45,311 nt of DNA from an uncultured Christensenellaceae bacterium (GCA_905234985.1 CAJOJQ010000021.1:1-45311); one strand, 5' to 3'. Counted from the stretch's first letter, positions 33,927 through 42,413 are shown. The notes: generated from the letters alone by a model not told the origin. Numbers and translations: made by a program.

Positions 33927-35045
33927 ATGCTTTCCCTTCGGGATAAGCTGAAAGCCGCCGGAACGTCCAAGCCCAAGGCGGCAAAGCCCGCGCCCAAGGA
34001 CTGCATGGTGAAGGAAGCCCGCTTTCCTCTTTCCGCTTTTTCCCTGCCTCCGCGGCTGTCCGGCGCGTGCCTGGAAACCATGCAGGGCCTGCCTTTTGGG
34101 GATGTGTACCGGGAAGACCTTTGCTTCCTGGACACGGAAACCACAGGGCTGTCCCACGGGGCGGGCACGGTGGCCTTTCTGGTGGGAATCGGCTTTTTCG
34201 ACGAACAGGGCTTCACCGTGCGCCAATATTTGATGCGGGATTACGACGAGGAGGCGCTGCTTCTTGCCCACGTTTCGGAAGAAATGGGCAAGCGGCAGGT
34301 GCTGTGTACCTTCAACGGGGCCACCTTCGACCTGCCCCTGCTGGAAGCGCGCTTCACCATGCAGCGCATGCGGGAGCTGTATCCGAAAAAACCTCACGTA
34401 GATTTGCTGCCCACCTCCCGCCGCGTGTGGAAGCTGCGGCTGAAGAAGTGCAATCTTACCAGCTTGGAGGAAGCGGTGCTGGGCCTTCATCGGGAAAACG
34501 ACCTGCCGGGGGCGCTGGTGCCGGAGCGATATTTTTCCTTCCTCAAAACCGGGGATTTTTCCCTGCTCACCGATATTTTGGACCACAACGTTCAGGATAT
34601 CGTGTCCCTGGCCCACATTTTAGACCGGCTCATGCGCCTGCACGATATGCCCCTGCTGGCCCAGGCCCCGGAGGACGTGTTCAGTCTGGGCCGGGTGTAC
34701 GAAAAGCGGGGGAAAACCGACAAGGCCCGGGTGTGCTACCGGGCGGCGGATCAGGGCAGCGTGTCCATCCTGGCCCGGGGCCGCATGGCGGAGAGCTTTC
34801 GCCGGGAAGGCGACTGGGAAGCGGCGGCCGGAGTGTATGGCCGCATGATCTCAGACCACCAGGGCGGGCCGGGTCCGCTGGTGGCTATGGCTAAAATCTG
34901 CGAACACAAAAGAAGGGATATCCCCGCCGCCATCGAATATACAAGAAAAGCGATCATCTTAGCGTCGGATCAGCCGGACGCCGATATGGCCCCGCTGCAA
35001 AAGCGCTTGGAACGGCTGCTGCTGAAAGCAAGGAGAAAGGATTGA
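33927..35045 (+). CDS. RNase H-like (YprB-type) exonuclease domain protein
   Basis: This is a 372-residue protein with a DEDD-type exonuclease fold (RNase_H_2, YprB family): DTETTG in the first strand, FNGATFDLPLLEARF in the second motif and an HNVQDIVSL motif carrying the last Asp. The C-terminal 130 residues look like TPR-type helical repeats (RAADQGSVSILARG, RREGDWEAAAG). The ATG at 33927 is preferred because GGGGG lies just upstream; an upstream in-frame ATG at 33894 abuts the palindromic repeat. It is probably a nucleic-acid exonuclease, with substrate unknown. It is followed 6 bp later by a TPR protein. Confidence 0.85.
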   Translation: MLSLRDKLKAAGTSKPKAAKPAPKDCMVKEARFPLSAFSLPPRLSGACLETMQGLPFGDVYREDLCFLDTETTGLSHGAGTVAFLVGIGFFDEQGFTVRQYLMRDYDEEALLLAHVSEEMGKRQVLCTFNGATFDLPLLEARFTMQRMRELYPKKPHVDLLPTSRRVWKLRLKKCNLTSLEEAVLGLHRENDLPGALVPERYFSFLKTGDFSLLTDILDHNVQDIVSLAHILDRLMRLHDMPLLAQAPEDVFSLGRVYEKRGKTDKARVCYRAADQGSVSILARGRMAESFRREGDWEAAAGVYGRMISDHQGGPGPLVAMAKICEHKRRDIPAAIEYTRKAIILASDQPDADMAPLQKRLERLLLKARRKD

Positions 35046-35051
35046 ACGGCA

Positions 35052-35753
35052 ATGGGAATCATGGATGGGTTCAAGGCCCGCAAAGCGTTGATGAATCATC
35101 AAAAGGGAAAATTCGCCGAGGCCCGGGCGGCCTATGAGCAATTATACGCGGGGGGCTATCTGTCCGCCGCTTATATGCTGCCTTACAGCGTGATGCTGCT
35201 GCGCGAAGGCGGGGAAGAAAACTATCTGAAAGTTAAAGAAATCCTGAAAAAAGCGGAAAAGGCCCCCGATCTGGACCCCTCCCGCCGTCAGGAGCTTTTG
35301 ATGGATTATGCCGTGGCCCAGTATAAGTTAGGCGAACTGGAAAAGGCCGTGAACCTGCTGGAAGCCTCCCACCGCAAGGGCGCCTGCGGCGTTACCTACC
35401 AGGCCCTGGGCTTCCTCTATATCGAGGCGGGAGACGCGGAAAAGGCCCTGGCCTACAACCAGGAGGCCCTGGATTACGACGACGAGGACCCCGTGGTGCT
35501 GGATAACTTAGGCCAGACCTATTACCGCCTGCTGGGCGATAAAGAAAAGGCCAAGGAATATTTCGATAAGGCCCACGAAATCAAGGAAAGCCAGATCGAC
35601 ACCCTGTATTTCCTGGCCCAGTACGATAAGGAAGCGGGGGACAAGACCGCCGCCCTCGCCAAGCTGGAAAAGGCCATGGAGGGCCGCTTCTCCCCCCTGA
35701 ATTACGCCACCCGGGAAAAGGTGCAGGCGGAAATCGACGCGCTGAAGCAATAA
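35052..35753 (+). CDS. Tetratricopeptide repeat protein
   Basis: This is a 233-residue cytoplasmic protein made of TPR-like helical pairs, with repeats visible around residues 15-45, 70-100, 105-135, 140-175 and 180-215 (for example YQALGFLYIEAGDAEKAL, LDNLGQTYYRLLGDKEKA). It is a likely protein-protein adaptor. It starts 6 bp after the exonuclease gene, ends in a strong terminator and probably works with that protein, which has a TPR-like tail itself. Confidence 0.85.
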   Translation: MGIMDGFKARKALMNHQKGKFAEARAAYEQLYAGGYLSAAYMLPYSVMLLREGGEENYLKVKEILKKAEKAPDLDPSRRQELLMDYAVAQYKLGELEKAVNLLEASHRKGACGVTYQALGFLYIEAGDAEKALAYNQEALDYDDEDPVVLDNLGQTYYRLLGDKEKAKEYFDKAHEIKESQIDTLYFLAQYDKEAGDKTAALAKLEKAMEGRFSPLNYATREKVQAEIDALKQ

Positions 35754-35761
35754 GCAAAAGG

Positions 35762-35795
35762 ACCCGGAATCGCTGTGCGGCGGTTCCGGGTTTTT
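35762..35795 (+). terminator. Rho-independent terminator after the TPR gene
   Basis: ACCCGGAA (35762-35769) pairs with TTCCGGGT (35784-35791), with additional inner pairs, and is followed by TTTTTAT. Confidence 0.88.
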
Positions 35796-35839
35796 ATCTG
35801 CTTTTTTGGTATAATGCAACTCCCTAAATATTTGTTTTG

Positions 35840-35903
35840 TGGCTTTCTCGGAAGAGGGTCTGGGGAAAACTGCTCTTTGGCCCCGAAAGAGCGGTTTCCC
35901 CAG
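35840..35903 (-). repeat. Structured repeat element, copy A (hairpin after the SufB-like gene)
   Basis: A TGGCTTTCTCGGAAGAGGG lead-in is followed by a long stem, CTGGGGAAAACTGCTCTTT pairing with 35885-35903 around GGCCCCG. It starts 13 bp beyond the stop codon of the minus-strand SufB-like gene. A second copy at 37659-37721 shares lead-in and loop but has different, still complementary, stem bases. A terminator or RNA-processing role is likely. Confidence 0.7.
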
Positions 35904-35915
35904 TAAATATCGTCT

Positions 35916-36833
35916 TTAGCGCAGGAAGCCGTTGATGATCTGTTCTTCCGCTTCGGCTTCGGTGAGGCCCAGGGTCATGAGTTTGACCAGCTGTTCTCCG
36001 GCGATCTTGCCGATGGCGGCCTCGTGGATCAGCTCGGCGTCCACGTGGTTGGCTTCCAGAGAGGGCACGGCGAGGATGCGGCCGTGATCCATGATGATGG
36101 AATCACATTCCGTGTGGCCGTGGCAGGGGGCGTTGCCGGCGATGCAGGCGTCGAATTTTTGATAAGAATCGTCCCTTGCCACGCTGCGGGAAACCACATC
36201 GGCGTTGGCCCCGGCCCCGTTCAGGTTTACTTTATATACGCTGACGGCGGTTTGGCTGCCGTGGGTCATGAGTCTTTCCTTCACGATCAGCTTGGCCCCG
36301 GCGGCCAGTTCGGCGGTGGTCACGCGCTGGGTGGAATCCACGCCCCGAATCTGCACCATTTCCATTTCGGCCACGCTGTTTTCTTCCATATACACTTCGG
36401 TGCCGGGATTCAGCAGGCGCTTTCCGGTTCCGTCCCCCTCGCCGTAGTGCTTTTCCACATAGCGCACCCGGGCGTTTTTGCCCACGAAAAAGCGGTGGAT
36501 GCCGTCGTGCTGGCTGTCCTGGCTGCCGCAGTTGTGGATGCCGCAGCCCGCCACGATGACCACGTCACAGTCCTCGCCGATGTAAAAATCGTTGTACACC
36601 GTTTCCTTGAGGCCGCTTTCGCTTAAGACCACGGGGATATGCACGCTTTCGCGCTTGGTGCCGGGACGGATGCGCACGTCGATGCCGTTTCCCTCCGGCT
36701 TGGAGGTGATTTCGATGTTGGCGGTGCTGCGGCGTCCGGCGCTTTGGCCGTTGGCGCGGATGTTGTAGGCCCCCTCCGGCACTTCGTGCAGGTCGGCTAC
36801 TTCCTCCAGGATGCGCTTCTGAATCGTATCCAT
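35916..36833 (-). CDS. SufB/SufD-like Fe-S assembly protein (minimal Suf type)
   Basis: This is a 305-residue protein of the SufBD beta-helix family, much shorter than typical SufB (about 470). It is paired only with SufC, 4 bp upstream. Such SufBC pairs (called SMS or SmsCB) are proposed as a minimal scaffold for Fe-S clusters in anaerobes and archaea. Sequence features include the YNDFYIGEDCDV and AGCGIHNCGSQDSQHDG segments with Cys/His candidates, and a conserved C-terminal EANHVDAELIHEAAIGKI. There is no SufS, SufU or SufE nearby, so sulfur may come from the IscS at 28855-30036. Confidence 0.9.
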   Translation of the reverse strand: MDTIQKRILEEVADLHEVPEGAYNIRANGQSAGRRSTANIEITSKPEGNGIDVRIRPGTKRESVHIPVVLSESGLKETVYNDFYIGEDCDVVIVAGCGIHNCGSQDSQHDGIHRFFVGKNARVRYVEKHYGEGDGTGKRLLNPGTEVYMEENSVAEMEMVQIRGVDSTQRVTTAELAAGAKLIVKERLMTHGSQTAVSVYKVNLNGAGANADVVSRSVARDDSYQKFDACIAGNAPCHGHTECDSIIMDHGRILAVPSLEANHVDAELIHEAAIGKIAGEQLVKLMTLGLTEAEAEEQIINGFLR

Positions 36834-36837
36834 ATCC

Positions 36838-37575
36838 TCAGCCCCTTTCCTGGATTTTTTCGCAGCTGGTCACGGCTTCCGGCGTGCCGATGAGGTGGGG
36901 CAGGATATCCTTACGTGGCCCCATTTCCCGGATGCGCCCGTCCGCCACCACGATGATTTCGTCGGCGATTTCCAAAATGCGCTCCTGGTGGGAAATCACC
37001 AAAATGGAGCTGTCCTGGATGCTGGCGCGCATGTCCTCGAACACCCGGATCAGGCTTTGGAAGCTCCACAGGTCGATGCCCGCCTCCGGCTCGTCGAACA
37101 CGGAAAGCAGGCTGCCCCGGGCCAAAACGGTGGCGATTTCGATGCGCTTGAGTTCTCCGCCGGACAGGCTGGCGTTGATTTCCCGGTTGATGTAATCCCG
37201 GGCGCACAGGCCCACCCGGGCCAGGTAATCGCAGCAGGCGGCGGGGGTCAAATCCTTGCCCGAAGCGATGCGCAGCAGGTCGATCACCTGAATGCCCTTG
37301 AAGCGCACCGGCTGCTGGAGGGCGTAGCTGACGCCTAACTTCGCCCGTTCCGTAATGTTCAGGGCGGTGATATCCTGGCCGTTAAAAATGATTTGGCCCC
37401 CCGAAGGCATGCGCACCCCGGCGATGACCTTGGCGATGGTGCTTTTTCCGCCGCCGTTTGGCCCCGTGATGACCACGAAGCGGTTTTTGGCAATGGAAAA
37501 GCTCACGTCCTTCAATATGTCCACGTGGCCCGCGTCGTCGTCCACATCAAAACGGATATTCCTTAGCTCAAGCAT
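36838..37575 (-). CDS. sufC: SufC ATPase
   Basis: This is the ABC-type ATPase that drives the SufB-like scaffold. The 245 residues carry Walker A (GPNGGGKST, about 39-47), the signature LSGGELKR and Walker B (LLSVFDEPEAGID), where the usual SufC sequence has an Asp-Glu-Pro and an intact D-loop. AGGAGG precedes the ATG. It is the first gene of the two-gene sufC-sufB-like unit. Confidence 0.93.
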   Translation of the reverse strand: MLELRNIRFDVDDDAGHVDILKDVSFSIAKNRFVVITGPNGGGKSTIAKVIAGVRMPSGGQIIFNGQDITALNITERAKLGVSYALQQPVRFKGIQVIDLLRIASGKDLTPAACCDYLARVGLCARDYINREINASLSGGELKRIEIATVLARGSLLSVFDEPEAGIDLWSFQSLIRVFEDMRASIQDSSILVISHQERILEIADEIIVVADGRIREMGPRKDILPHLIGTPEAVTSCEKIQERG

Positions 37576-37658
37576 GATGGACTCACCCCTCCTTTGTATT
37601 GTTTGGACAGCTTATAAGCGAAAACTTTTATATGATACAGAAAATCCAGATCCCCTTA

Positions 37659-37721
37659 TGGCTTTCTTGGAAGGGGGGCTGGGGGAAACCATTCTTTGGC
37701 CCCCAAAGAATGGTTTCCCCC
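37659..37721 (-). repeat. Structured repeat element, copy B
   Basis: TGGCTTTCTTGGAAGGGGGG is followed by the stem GGGGGAAACCATTCTTT pairing with 37705-37721 around GGCCCCC. It starts 17 bp beyond the stop codon of the minus-strand methyltransferase and sits before sufC. Compared with copy A the stem has paired changes (CTC/GAG becomes TTC/GAA, G/C becomes A/T). Confidence 0.7.
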
Positions 37722-37737
37722 GGATAACTTCTCCGGT

Positions 37738-38481
37738 TTATGGTTTCCTCGCCGTCACGTGCCAGCGGTCGTCCCCGGTACGAGGGGGCGTTTCGCGCAG
37801 CCTGCCGTAAAACTGAACGTCCGTAAAGCCCGCTTCTTTGAGCCATGCCCGCAGCTCCTGCCGGGAATGGGCCCGTTGGGTCTGCCGCTCTTCCATGCGG
37901 TCATAAGCCCCGTCAGGCCGCCGCACAAAGAGGGAAAGGGCCAGGGTGACGCAGGCTTTTTTCTCGTCCCAGGCGTTGCGCCAGATGTAGGAAACGCTGT
38001 CGTCGTCGGAATACAGGGTGTTGTTTCCCAGCGTATTTTTCAGCTTGTCCGGGGTGGATACGTCGAAAATCAGCGCGCCGCCGGGCCGCAGGGCGGCGAA
38101 AGCGGCGGCGAAAAAGGCTTTCACGCGATCCGGCGCGGTAAGGTAATTCACCCCGTCGCAGGTGGCCAGCACACAGTCCACCCGCCTTGGCACGGCGAGG
38201 GCGCACATATCCTGGCGGACGAAGGGAACCATGACGCCCGCCGCCCGGGCTTTTTCCATGGCGGCGGCCAGCATATCTTCCGATAAGTCCGTGCCTGTGA
38301 TCTGATAGCCCCGCTTTTTCAGGCGCATCGTCAGATTGCCCGTGCCGCAGGCGCATTCCACGCATTTTCCCTTCTCCGGCACGCCGCAGGCCGCCATGAG
38401 GGAAGCGTAGCGCGCCGCCCAAGCGTCGTAGTTCACCGTGTTCATCAGTTCATCGTAAACACGGGCAAAAGCGGTATACAT
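37738..38481 (-). CDS. Class I SAM-dependent methyltransferase
   Basis: This is a 247-residue methyltransferase of the Rossmann (Methyltransf_25/11) type. SAM-binding motif I is VECACGTGNLTMRL (about 45-58) with Asp in GTDLSEDML following, and motif II-like DCVLATCDGVNYL about 105-117. The substrate is not predictable; close relatives in Clostridia are annotated only by family. It is preceded by a weak ribosome site. It is separated from sufC by 160 bp holding the structured repeat, so it is probably an independent unit. Confidence 0.88.
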   Translation of the reverse strand: MYTAFARVYDELMNTVNYDAWAARYASLMAACGVPEKGKCVECACGTGNLTMRLKKRGYQITGTDLSEDMLAAAMEKARAAGVMVPFVRQDMCALAVPRRVDCVLATCDGVNYLTAPDRVKAFFAAAFAALRPGGALIFDVSTPDKLKNTLGNNTLYSDDDSVSYIWRNAWDEKKACVTLALSLFVRRPDGAYDRMEERQTQRAHSRQELRAWLKEAGFTDVQFYGRLRETPPRTGDDRWHVTARKP

Positions 38482-38532
38482 CTCGGCTAATCACCCTTTG
38501 TAGCTTTTCAGGCATCGCAGACTTAATGAATT

Positions 38533-38656
38533 AAAGGTAGGAGGTAGGAAGTAGGAGGTAGGAGGTTCAATAATGTCGATGTACAAGGAAGCGTTTTACC
38601 TATGCGCTGACACAACATTGCACAAGATAAAACCTCCTACTTCCTACCTCCTACTT
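38533..38656. repeat. GGTAGGA-repeat palindromic element, copy 2
   Basis: The left arm 38533-38567 has GGTAGGA units (AAAGGTAGGAGGTAGGAAGT at its start) and the right arm 38631-38656 is the inverse. The spacer is about 63 bp and unrelated to copy 1 apart from a TTGCAC. The inverse of the AAAGGT end reappears at 38663-38668. It lies between the methyltransferase start and the spore protein stop. Confidence 0.75.
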
Positions 38657-38674
38657 CGCTGACACCTTTCAAAA

Positions 38675-38839
38675 TCATTGTCTTTTGCTCTTCCGCATCC
38701 TGGCCCCAACAATGCCGCCGATCTTGCCGCTTTCGGCGGTACTCAGGCCCGCCCAGCCCACTTCCTGGAGCTTTGGCAGCAGGCCCAATTCTTCCGCCAC
38801 TTCATATTTCAGCCTTTCCTCCTGGGAAAGCATGCGCAT
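38675..38839 (-). CDS. Small acid-soluble spore protein, alpha/beta type
   Basis: This is a 54-residue DNA-binding spore protein that saturates and protects forespore DNA. The sequence has the family pattern: YEVAEELGLLPKL, then GWAGLSTAESGKIGGIVGARM, with the Glu/Ser protease-cleavage region and the Gly-Gly segment near the C-terminus. The ATG at 38839 has GGAAGG about 6 nt upstream. The frame runs open to 39076, but the extra part is unlike any protein and overlaps the neighbouring gene. A sigma-G-like promoter lies directly upstream. Its presence shows that the organism makes spores. Confidence 0.88.
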   Translation of the reverse strand: MRMLSQEERLKYEVAEELGLLPKLQEVGWAGLSTAESGKIGGIVGARMRKSKRQ

Positions 38840-38861
38840 ACCATCCCTTCCTTTCCAGGGA

Positions 38862-38891
38862 CAGTATGCGCAAAAGGCGGCTGAACCATGC
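38862..38891 (-). promoter_or_regulatory. Sigma-G-like forespore promoter of the spore protein gene
   Basis: On the minus strand, GCATG (38891-38887) is followed after 18 nt by CATACTG (38868-38862). The sigma-G consensus is GHATR, 17-18 nt, CATWHTA, so six of seven -10 positions and all -35 positions fit. The distance to the start codon is about 25 nt. The same boxes, spacing and flank (TTTTGCG) occur at 44494-44523. Confidence 0.7.
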
Positions 38892-38894
38892 GGT

Positions 38895-39917
38895 TCACTG
38901 AGGCTGGTTGTTGTTCTGGTCGGTTTCCTCTTCGTCTTCGTCGTCCAAATCTTCTTCCTTGGCAAGGCCCCGGTTGATTTCCACGCCCGCCATGTGGGCA
39001 TTGATGAAGCGGTCAAACACGCCATTGGTAAAGCTGGCGTACACGAAGCGGGACATGGCGAAGCCGATGACCACATAATAGAGCGCCAGGGCCAGCAGCG
39101 CCACCAGCGCGCCGGTGAACAGGAAGATCACGAGGCAAATCACCGTGGGAATCAGCATCAGCAGCCGGATGCCCACCGTCTGGGGCAGGCGGCCGACGGC
39201 CATGACCAGGCTGTTTTTGATCAGCTGGGAGAAGGATACGCGGTAAGAAACCATCATGGGATACAGGAAGGTGAGGCTCAGCGCCCACACCACGCCGACC
39301 ATCACGATCAGCATCTGGGGCACCATGAATAATACGCTGCTGGCGGTCTGCTGCCCATAAAACTGATAGCCCACGTACATGATGATGGGCAGCACCGACG
39401 TGATGGCGGATACGCCCAGGGCCTGCTTCCAGTTTTCCTTCACGGCGTCCTTAAAGTCGGCCCAGATGAAGGCGTGTTCGTCCCGGCTCCAGTTGCGGGT
39501 CACATACGCCAGGCCCGCCTGCACGGGGCCGGTAATGAGGATGCAGGGGATGGCCCACAGGCAGAAGGTGAACAGCAGGCTGCGCGCCATCTCCACCATC
39601 CAGGCGTCCAAATCCATGGTGGCGAGCAGGGCAATTTGCTGTTCCGTCAAATCGCCCATGTCGCCGTTGATCAGATAAGCGTCATACTGGCTTCGGATCA
39701 TGAGTACGTTGAACAGGGTGGTCACGCAGTAGCCGATCAGGATGATCAGGGGCAGCCAGGCCGCGATGGTCATCAGGTTCAGGCGGCACAGGGAGGCAAA
39801 GCGCACCCGCAGCATTTCCCAGAACAGCTGCCAGCGGTTCTTGGGCAGGTCCTCCTTGCGAAAATCCCCTTTCCCGCTTTTGCCGTAATAAAAATTGTTC
39901 ATCATCTTGCCGAACAT
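38895..39917 (-). CDS. DUF624/YesL-like membrane protein
   Basis: This is a 340-residue integral membrane protein with about six helices, resembling the DUF624 (YesL) family. The central segment GPVQAGLAYVTRNWSRDEHA followed by an amphipathic FKDAVKENWKQAL is the family's hallmark. The N-terminus is cytoplasmic and basic; the C-terminal tail is acidic (LDDEDEEETDQ). YesL-like proteins often sit near sugar or peptide transport genes, but the role is unknown. GGAGG precedes the ATG. Its promoter region (39918-39997) separates it from the kinase gene. Confidence 0.8.
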   Translation of the reverse strand: MFGKMMNNFYYGKSGKGDFRKEDLPKNRWQLFWEMLRVRFASLCRLNLMTIAAWLPLIILIGYCVTTLFNVLMIRSQYDAYLINGDMGDLTEQQIALLATMDLDAWMVEMARSLLFTFCLWAIPCILITGPVQAGLAYVTRNWSRDEHAFIWADFKDAVKENWKQALGVSAITSVLPIIMYVGYQFYGQQTASSVLFMVPQMLIVMVGVVWALSLTFLYPMMVSYRVSFSQLIKNSLVMAVGRLPQTVGIRLLMLIPTVICLVIFLFTGALVALLALALYYVVIGFAMSRFVYASFTNGVFDRFINAHMAGVEINRGLAKEEDLDDEDEEETDQNNNQPQ

Positions 39918-39997
39918 GGCGTCATTCCTCCAAATTCATTGCGTATGCAAGCAGTATACCATAAATCTTTCCGATTGAAAACCACAAAACCGCGAAA

Positions 39998-41722
39998 TCA
40001 GCCATTTTCCGCATTTCCGATGATGAAGGAGAACTCGCTTCCTTCCCCCGGCGCGCTTTTTACCTTGATTTCCACGCCCATTTTCTGCAAAACCTCTTTG
40101 GCGATGGACAGGCCCAGGCCGCTGCCCTTGTCGCTGCGGCCCCGCTCTGCCTGGTGGAAGCGCTCAAAGGCCAGGCGCTGGGTTTCCTCGTCCATGCCGA
40201 TGCCAGTGTCCCGCACGAAGAAGCGGATGCCGTTTTCGCGCTGTTCCGCGCCAAGGGTCACTTTTCCGCCCTCGGGGGTATACTTCCGGGCGTTATCCAG
40301 GAAAATGGTGAGTACCTGGGAAAGCCGGTCCTCGTTGGAGCGGATGTCCGGCAGGGGATCGTCGGGCAGGGAACGTTCAAAATCAATATGCTTTTCGGTG
40401 AACAGGCTGCCGTTGCGGTCGTGCAGATCGTAAATCAGCTCGTTGGGGTCCACCCGCTCCATTTCAAAGGCGGCGGGGTTGCTTTGCAGGCTGGACAGCT
40501 CCAGCATATCGTTCACCAGCCGGGAAAGGCGGGTGACTTCCTGCACGATGATGCCAAAGTACCGTTTCTGATCCGCTTCGTCGGTCACCAGCCCGTCCCG
40601 CAGCCCTTCGCCTAAGCCCCTTATGGAGGCCAGGGGCGTGCGCAGCTCGTGGGAAATGTTCGCCACGTAATCGTGGCGGGTGCGCTCTAAGCGCTCCTGC
40701 TCGGTGATGTCCCGAATCAGGGCCACCGCGCCCCGGCTTTTTCCCGTTTTTTCATTCCGGGGCAAGCGGGACACGGCAAAATACAGCACCCGGCCGCCGA
40801 AGGCGCATTTCTGCTCCCAGTGGTTTTCCTCGTGCTTTTCCAGCAGGCAGGCCTTCACGGCGCGGCAGGCTTCCGTTTCCTCCCCGCCCAACAATTGCCA
40901 GGCGGCGGCGTTTTCGTGCAGGATGGCCCCTTTTTCGTCCACGGCCAAAATGCCCTCGTTCAGCCCCTCCAAAATCAGGGACATGGTTTCCTTTTCGTAT
41001 TTGAGATCGCCGATGGCCCGCGTCACCGTGCGGCTCATGTAATTCAGCGCCCCGGCGATTTCCCGCATATCCTTGCCGGGCAGGTTTTCCGGCAGGGTCA
41101 CCAGCTCCCCTTCCGTCAGCCGCCCCGCCATTTCGGTGATGATCCGGGCGGGCCGGGATACGTGCTGGACCGACAGGCCGCCCACCAGCACGATCAGAAT
41201 CAGCACCGCGCCCATGGACATGAGCATGCGGGTGCGGAAGGAGATGACCGTGCCGGAAATGGAGCGCATGGGCCGCCCCGCCAGCACGTAGCCGCCCTGT
41301 ACCTTCTGTCCCGCCAGGATGGCCGTTTCCCCGTCGCCCTTGCGGCGCACGGCGGCGGACTCGTCCCGATCCAGGGCTTCCAAAAGGTTGGGCAGGGTGC
41401 TGCCCGCGAAATAGGGGGCGGCGCTTTCCGTGTACGCCAGCACGTGCTTTTCTTCGTCCAGCAGCATATAAAAGGCGCTGTCGGCGTTCAGGGCGGGGTT
41501 CACCGCCTGCTGGAGATCGTCATGGGAAAGCCGCCCCGCCCGATAGCGGGCCAGCAGATCCGCTTCCTCATCCAGCACGTCCGTTAAAGCGCTGTAATTG
41601 GCCGCGATGCTGATATCGTTGAAATAATAGCTGCTCAGGGCAAAAAAAGCCACCGTAACGGCCCCTATGTACAGGGCCAGCAGCAGCAGAAACCGGGTCA
41701 GGGAGGAAAAGCGCTCAGGCAT
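39998..41722 (-). CDS. PhoR-like sensor histidine kinase
   Basis: This is a 574-residue membrane histidine kinase. It has helices at about 10-31 and 166-186 around an extracytoplasmic sensor of about 130 residues, a HAMP linker (about 187-238), a PAS-like domain (about 245-340), a HisKA dimerisation domain with His358 in ANISHELRTP, and a HATPase_c domain with N box (LDNARKYTPE), G1 (DTGIGMDE) and G2 (GSGLGLSI). It overlaps the regulator gene by 8 bp, so it is its partner. Such pairs often sense phosphate or cell-envelope state; the signal is not clear here. Confidence 0.93.
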   Translation of the reverse strand: MPERFSSLTRFLLLLALYIGAVTVAFFALSSYYFNDISIAANYSALTDVLDEEADLLARYRAGRLSHDDLQQAVNPALNADSAFYMLLDEEKHVLAYTESAAPYFAGSTLPNLLEALDRDESAAVRRKGDGETAILAGQKVQGGYVLAGRPMRSISGTVISFRTRMLMSMGAVLILIVLVGGLSVQHVSRPARIITEMAGRLTEGELVTLPENLPGKDMREIAGALNYMSRTVTRAIGDLKYEKETMSLILEGLNEGILAVDEKGAILHENAAAWQLLGGEETEACRAVKACLLEKHEENHWEQKCAFGGRVLYFAVSRLPRNEKTGKSRGAVALIRDITEQERLERTRHDYVANISHELRTPLASIRGLGEGLRDGLVTDEADQKRYFGIIVQEVTRLSRLVNDMLELSSLQSNPAAFEMERVDPNELIYDLHDRNGSLFTEKHIDFERSLPDDPLPDIRSNEDRLSQVLTIFLDNARKYTPEGGKVTLGAEQRENGIRFFVRDTGIGMDEETQRLAFERFHQAERGRSDKGSGLGLSIAKEVLQKMGVEIKVKSAPGEGSEFSFIIGNAENG

Positions 41723-42413
41723 CCTCCCGCACCTCCACCTTGTAGCCTACTCCGTATACGGAACGCAGCAGGATATCCGTGTCCTCCGGCAGCTTTTTGC
41801 GGATGCGCTTGATGCTGGTATCCACCACCCGGGGGTCGCCGTTGAAATCAAAGCCCCAGATATTGTCCAAAAGCTGCTCCCGGGAAAACACCTGCCGGGG
41901 GTGGCTGGCCATCAGATGCAGGATTTCCACTTCCTTGGGGGAGAGCAGCACGCTTTCGCCCTTCACGTGGACTTCATAGCATTTCAGGTCGATGTCCGTA
42001 TTGCCCACAGTGAGCTTTCCCTGTTCCGGCGCGGTCTGCATCTGGTTCATGCGGCGGAAGATCACCGCGATGCGGGACACGATCTCTCGGGGGGAGAAGG
42101 GCTTCACGATGTAGTCATCCGCGCCTAAGGCGAAGCCTAACAGCTTGTCCACCTCTTCCCCCTTGGCGGTGAGCATGATCACCGGGGTCATGGAAATGGC
42201 CCGAATATCGGCGCACACCTGGGTGCCCGTGCGTCCGGGCATCATGATGTCCAGGATCACCAGGTCGGGCCGCATGCGCTGGAACGCCTCCATCACGTCG
42301 TCCCCCCGGAAAACGGAATACACTTCATAGTCCTCGCGGGTCAGATAAATGCGCAGGGATTCGTGAATGCCGATCTCGTCGTCGGCAATCAAAATCAGCT
42401 TTTTCTTGTTCAT
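41715..42413 (-). CDS. OmpR/PhoB-family response regulator
   Basis: This is a 232-residue regulator with a receiver (2-120; acidic 11-12, phospho-Asp55 in VILDIMMPG, Lys in IVKPF) and a winged-helix DNA-binding output (about 130-228, ending in RSVYGVGYKVE). The ATG at 42413 is chosen over an in-frame codon at 42443 because GGAGG lies about 7 nt before it. It is the first gene of the pair with the PhoR-like kinase. Confidence 0.94.
   Translation of the reverse strand: MNKKKLILIADDEIGIHESLRIYLTREDYEVYSVFRGDDVMEAFQRMRPDLVILDIMMPGRTGTQVCADIRAISMTPVIMLTAKGEEVDKLLGFALGADDYIVKPFSPREIVSRIAVIFRRMNQMQTAPEQGKLTVGNTDIDLKCYEVHVKGESVLLSPKEVEILHLMASHPRQVFSREQLLDNIWGFDFNGDPRVVDTSIKRIRKKLPEDTDILLRSVYGVGYKVEVREDA

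Noticed and set aside
38840..39076. N-terminal extension of the spore protein frame
   Set aside because: The upstream part is Ser/Thr/Lys-rich, overlaps the DUF624 gene and lies upstream of the sigma-G-like promoter; the 54-residue start has a proper ribosome site.
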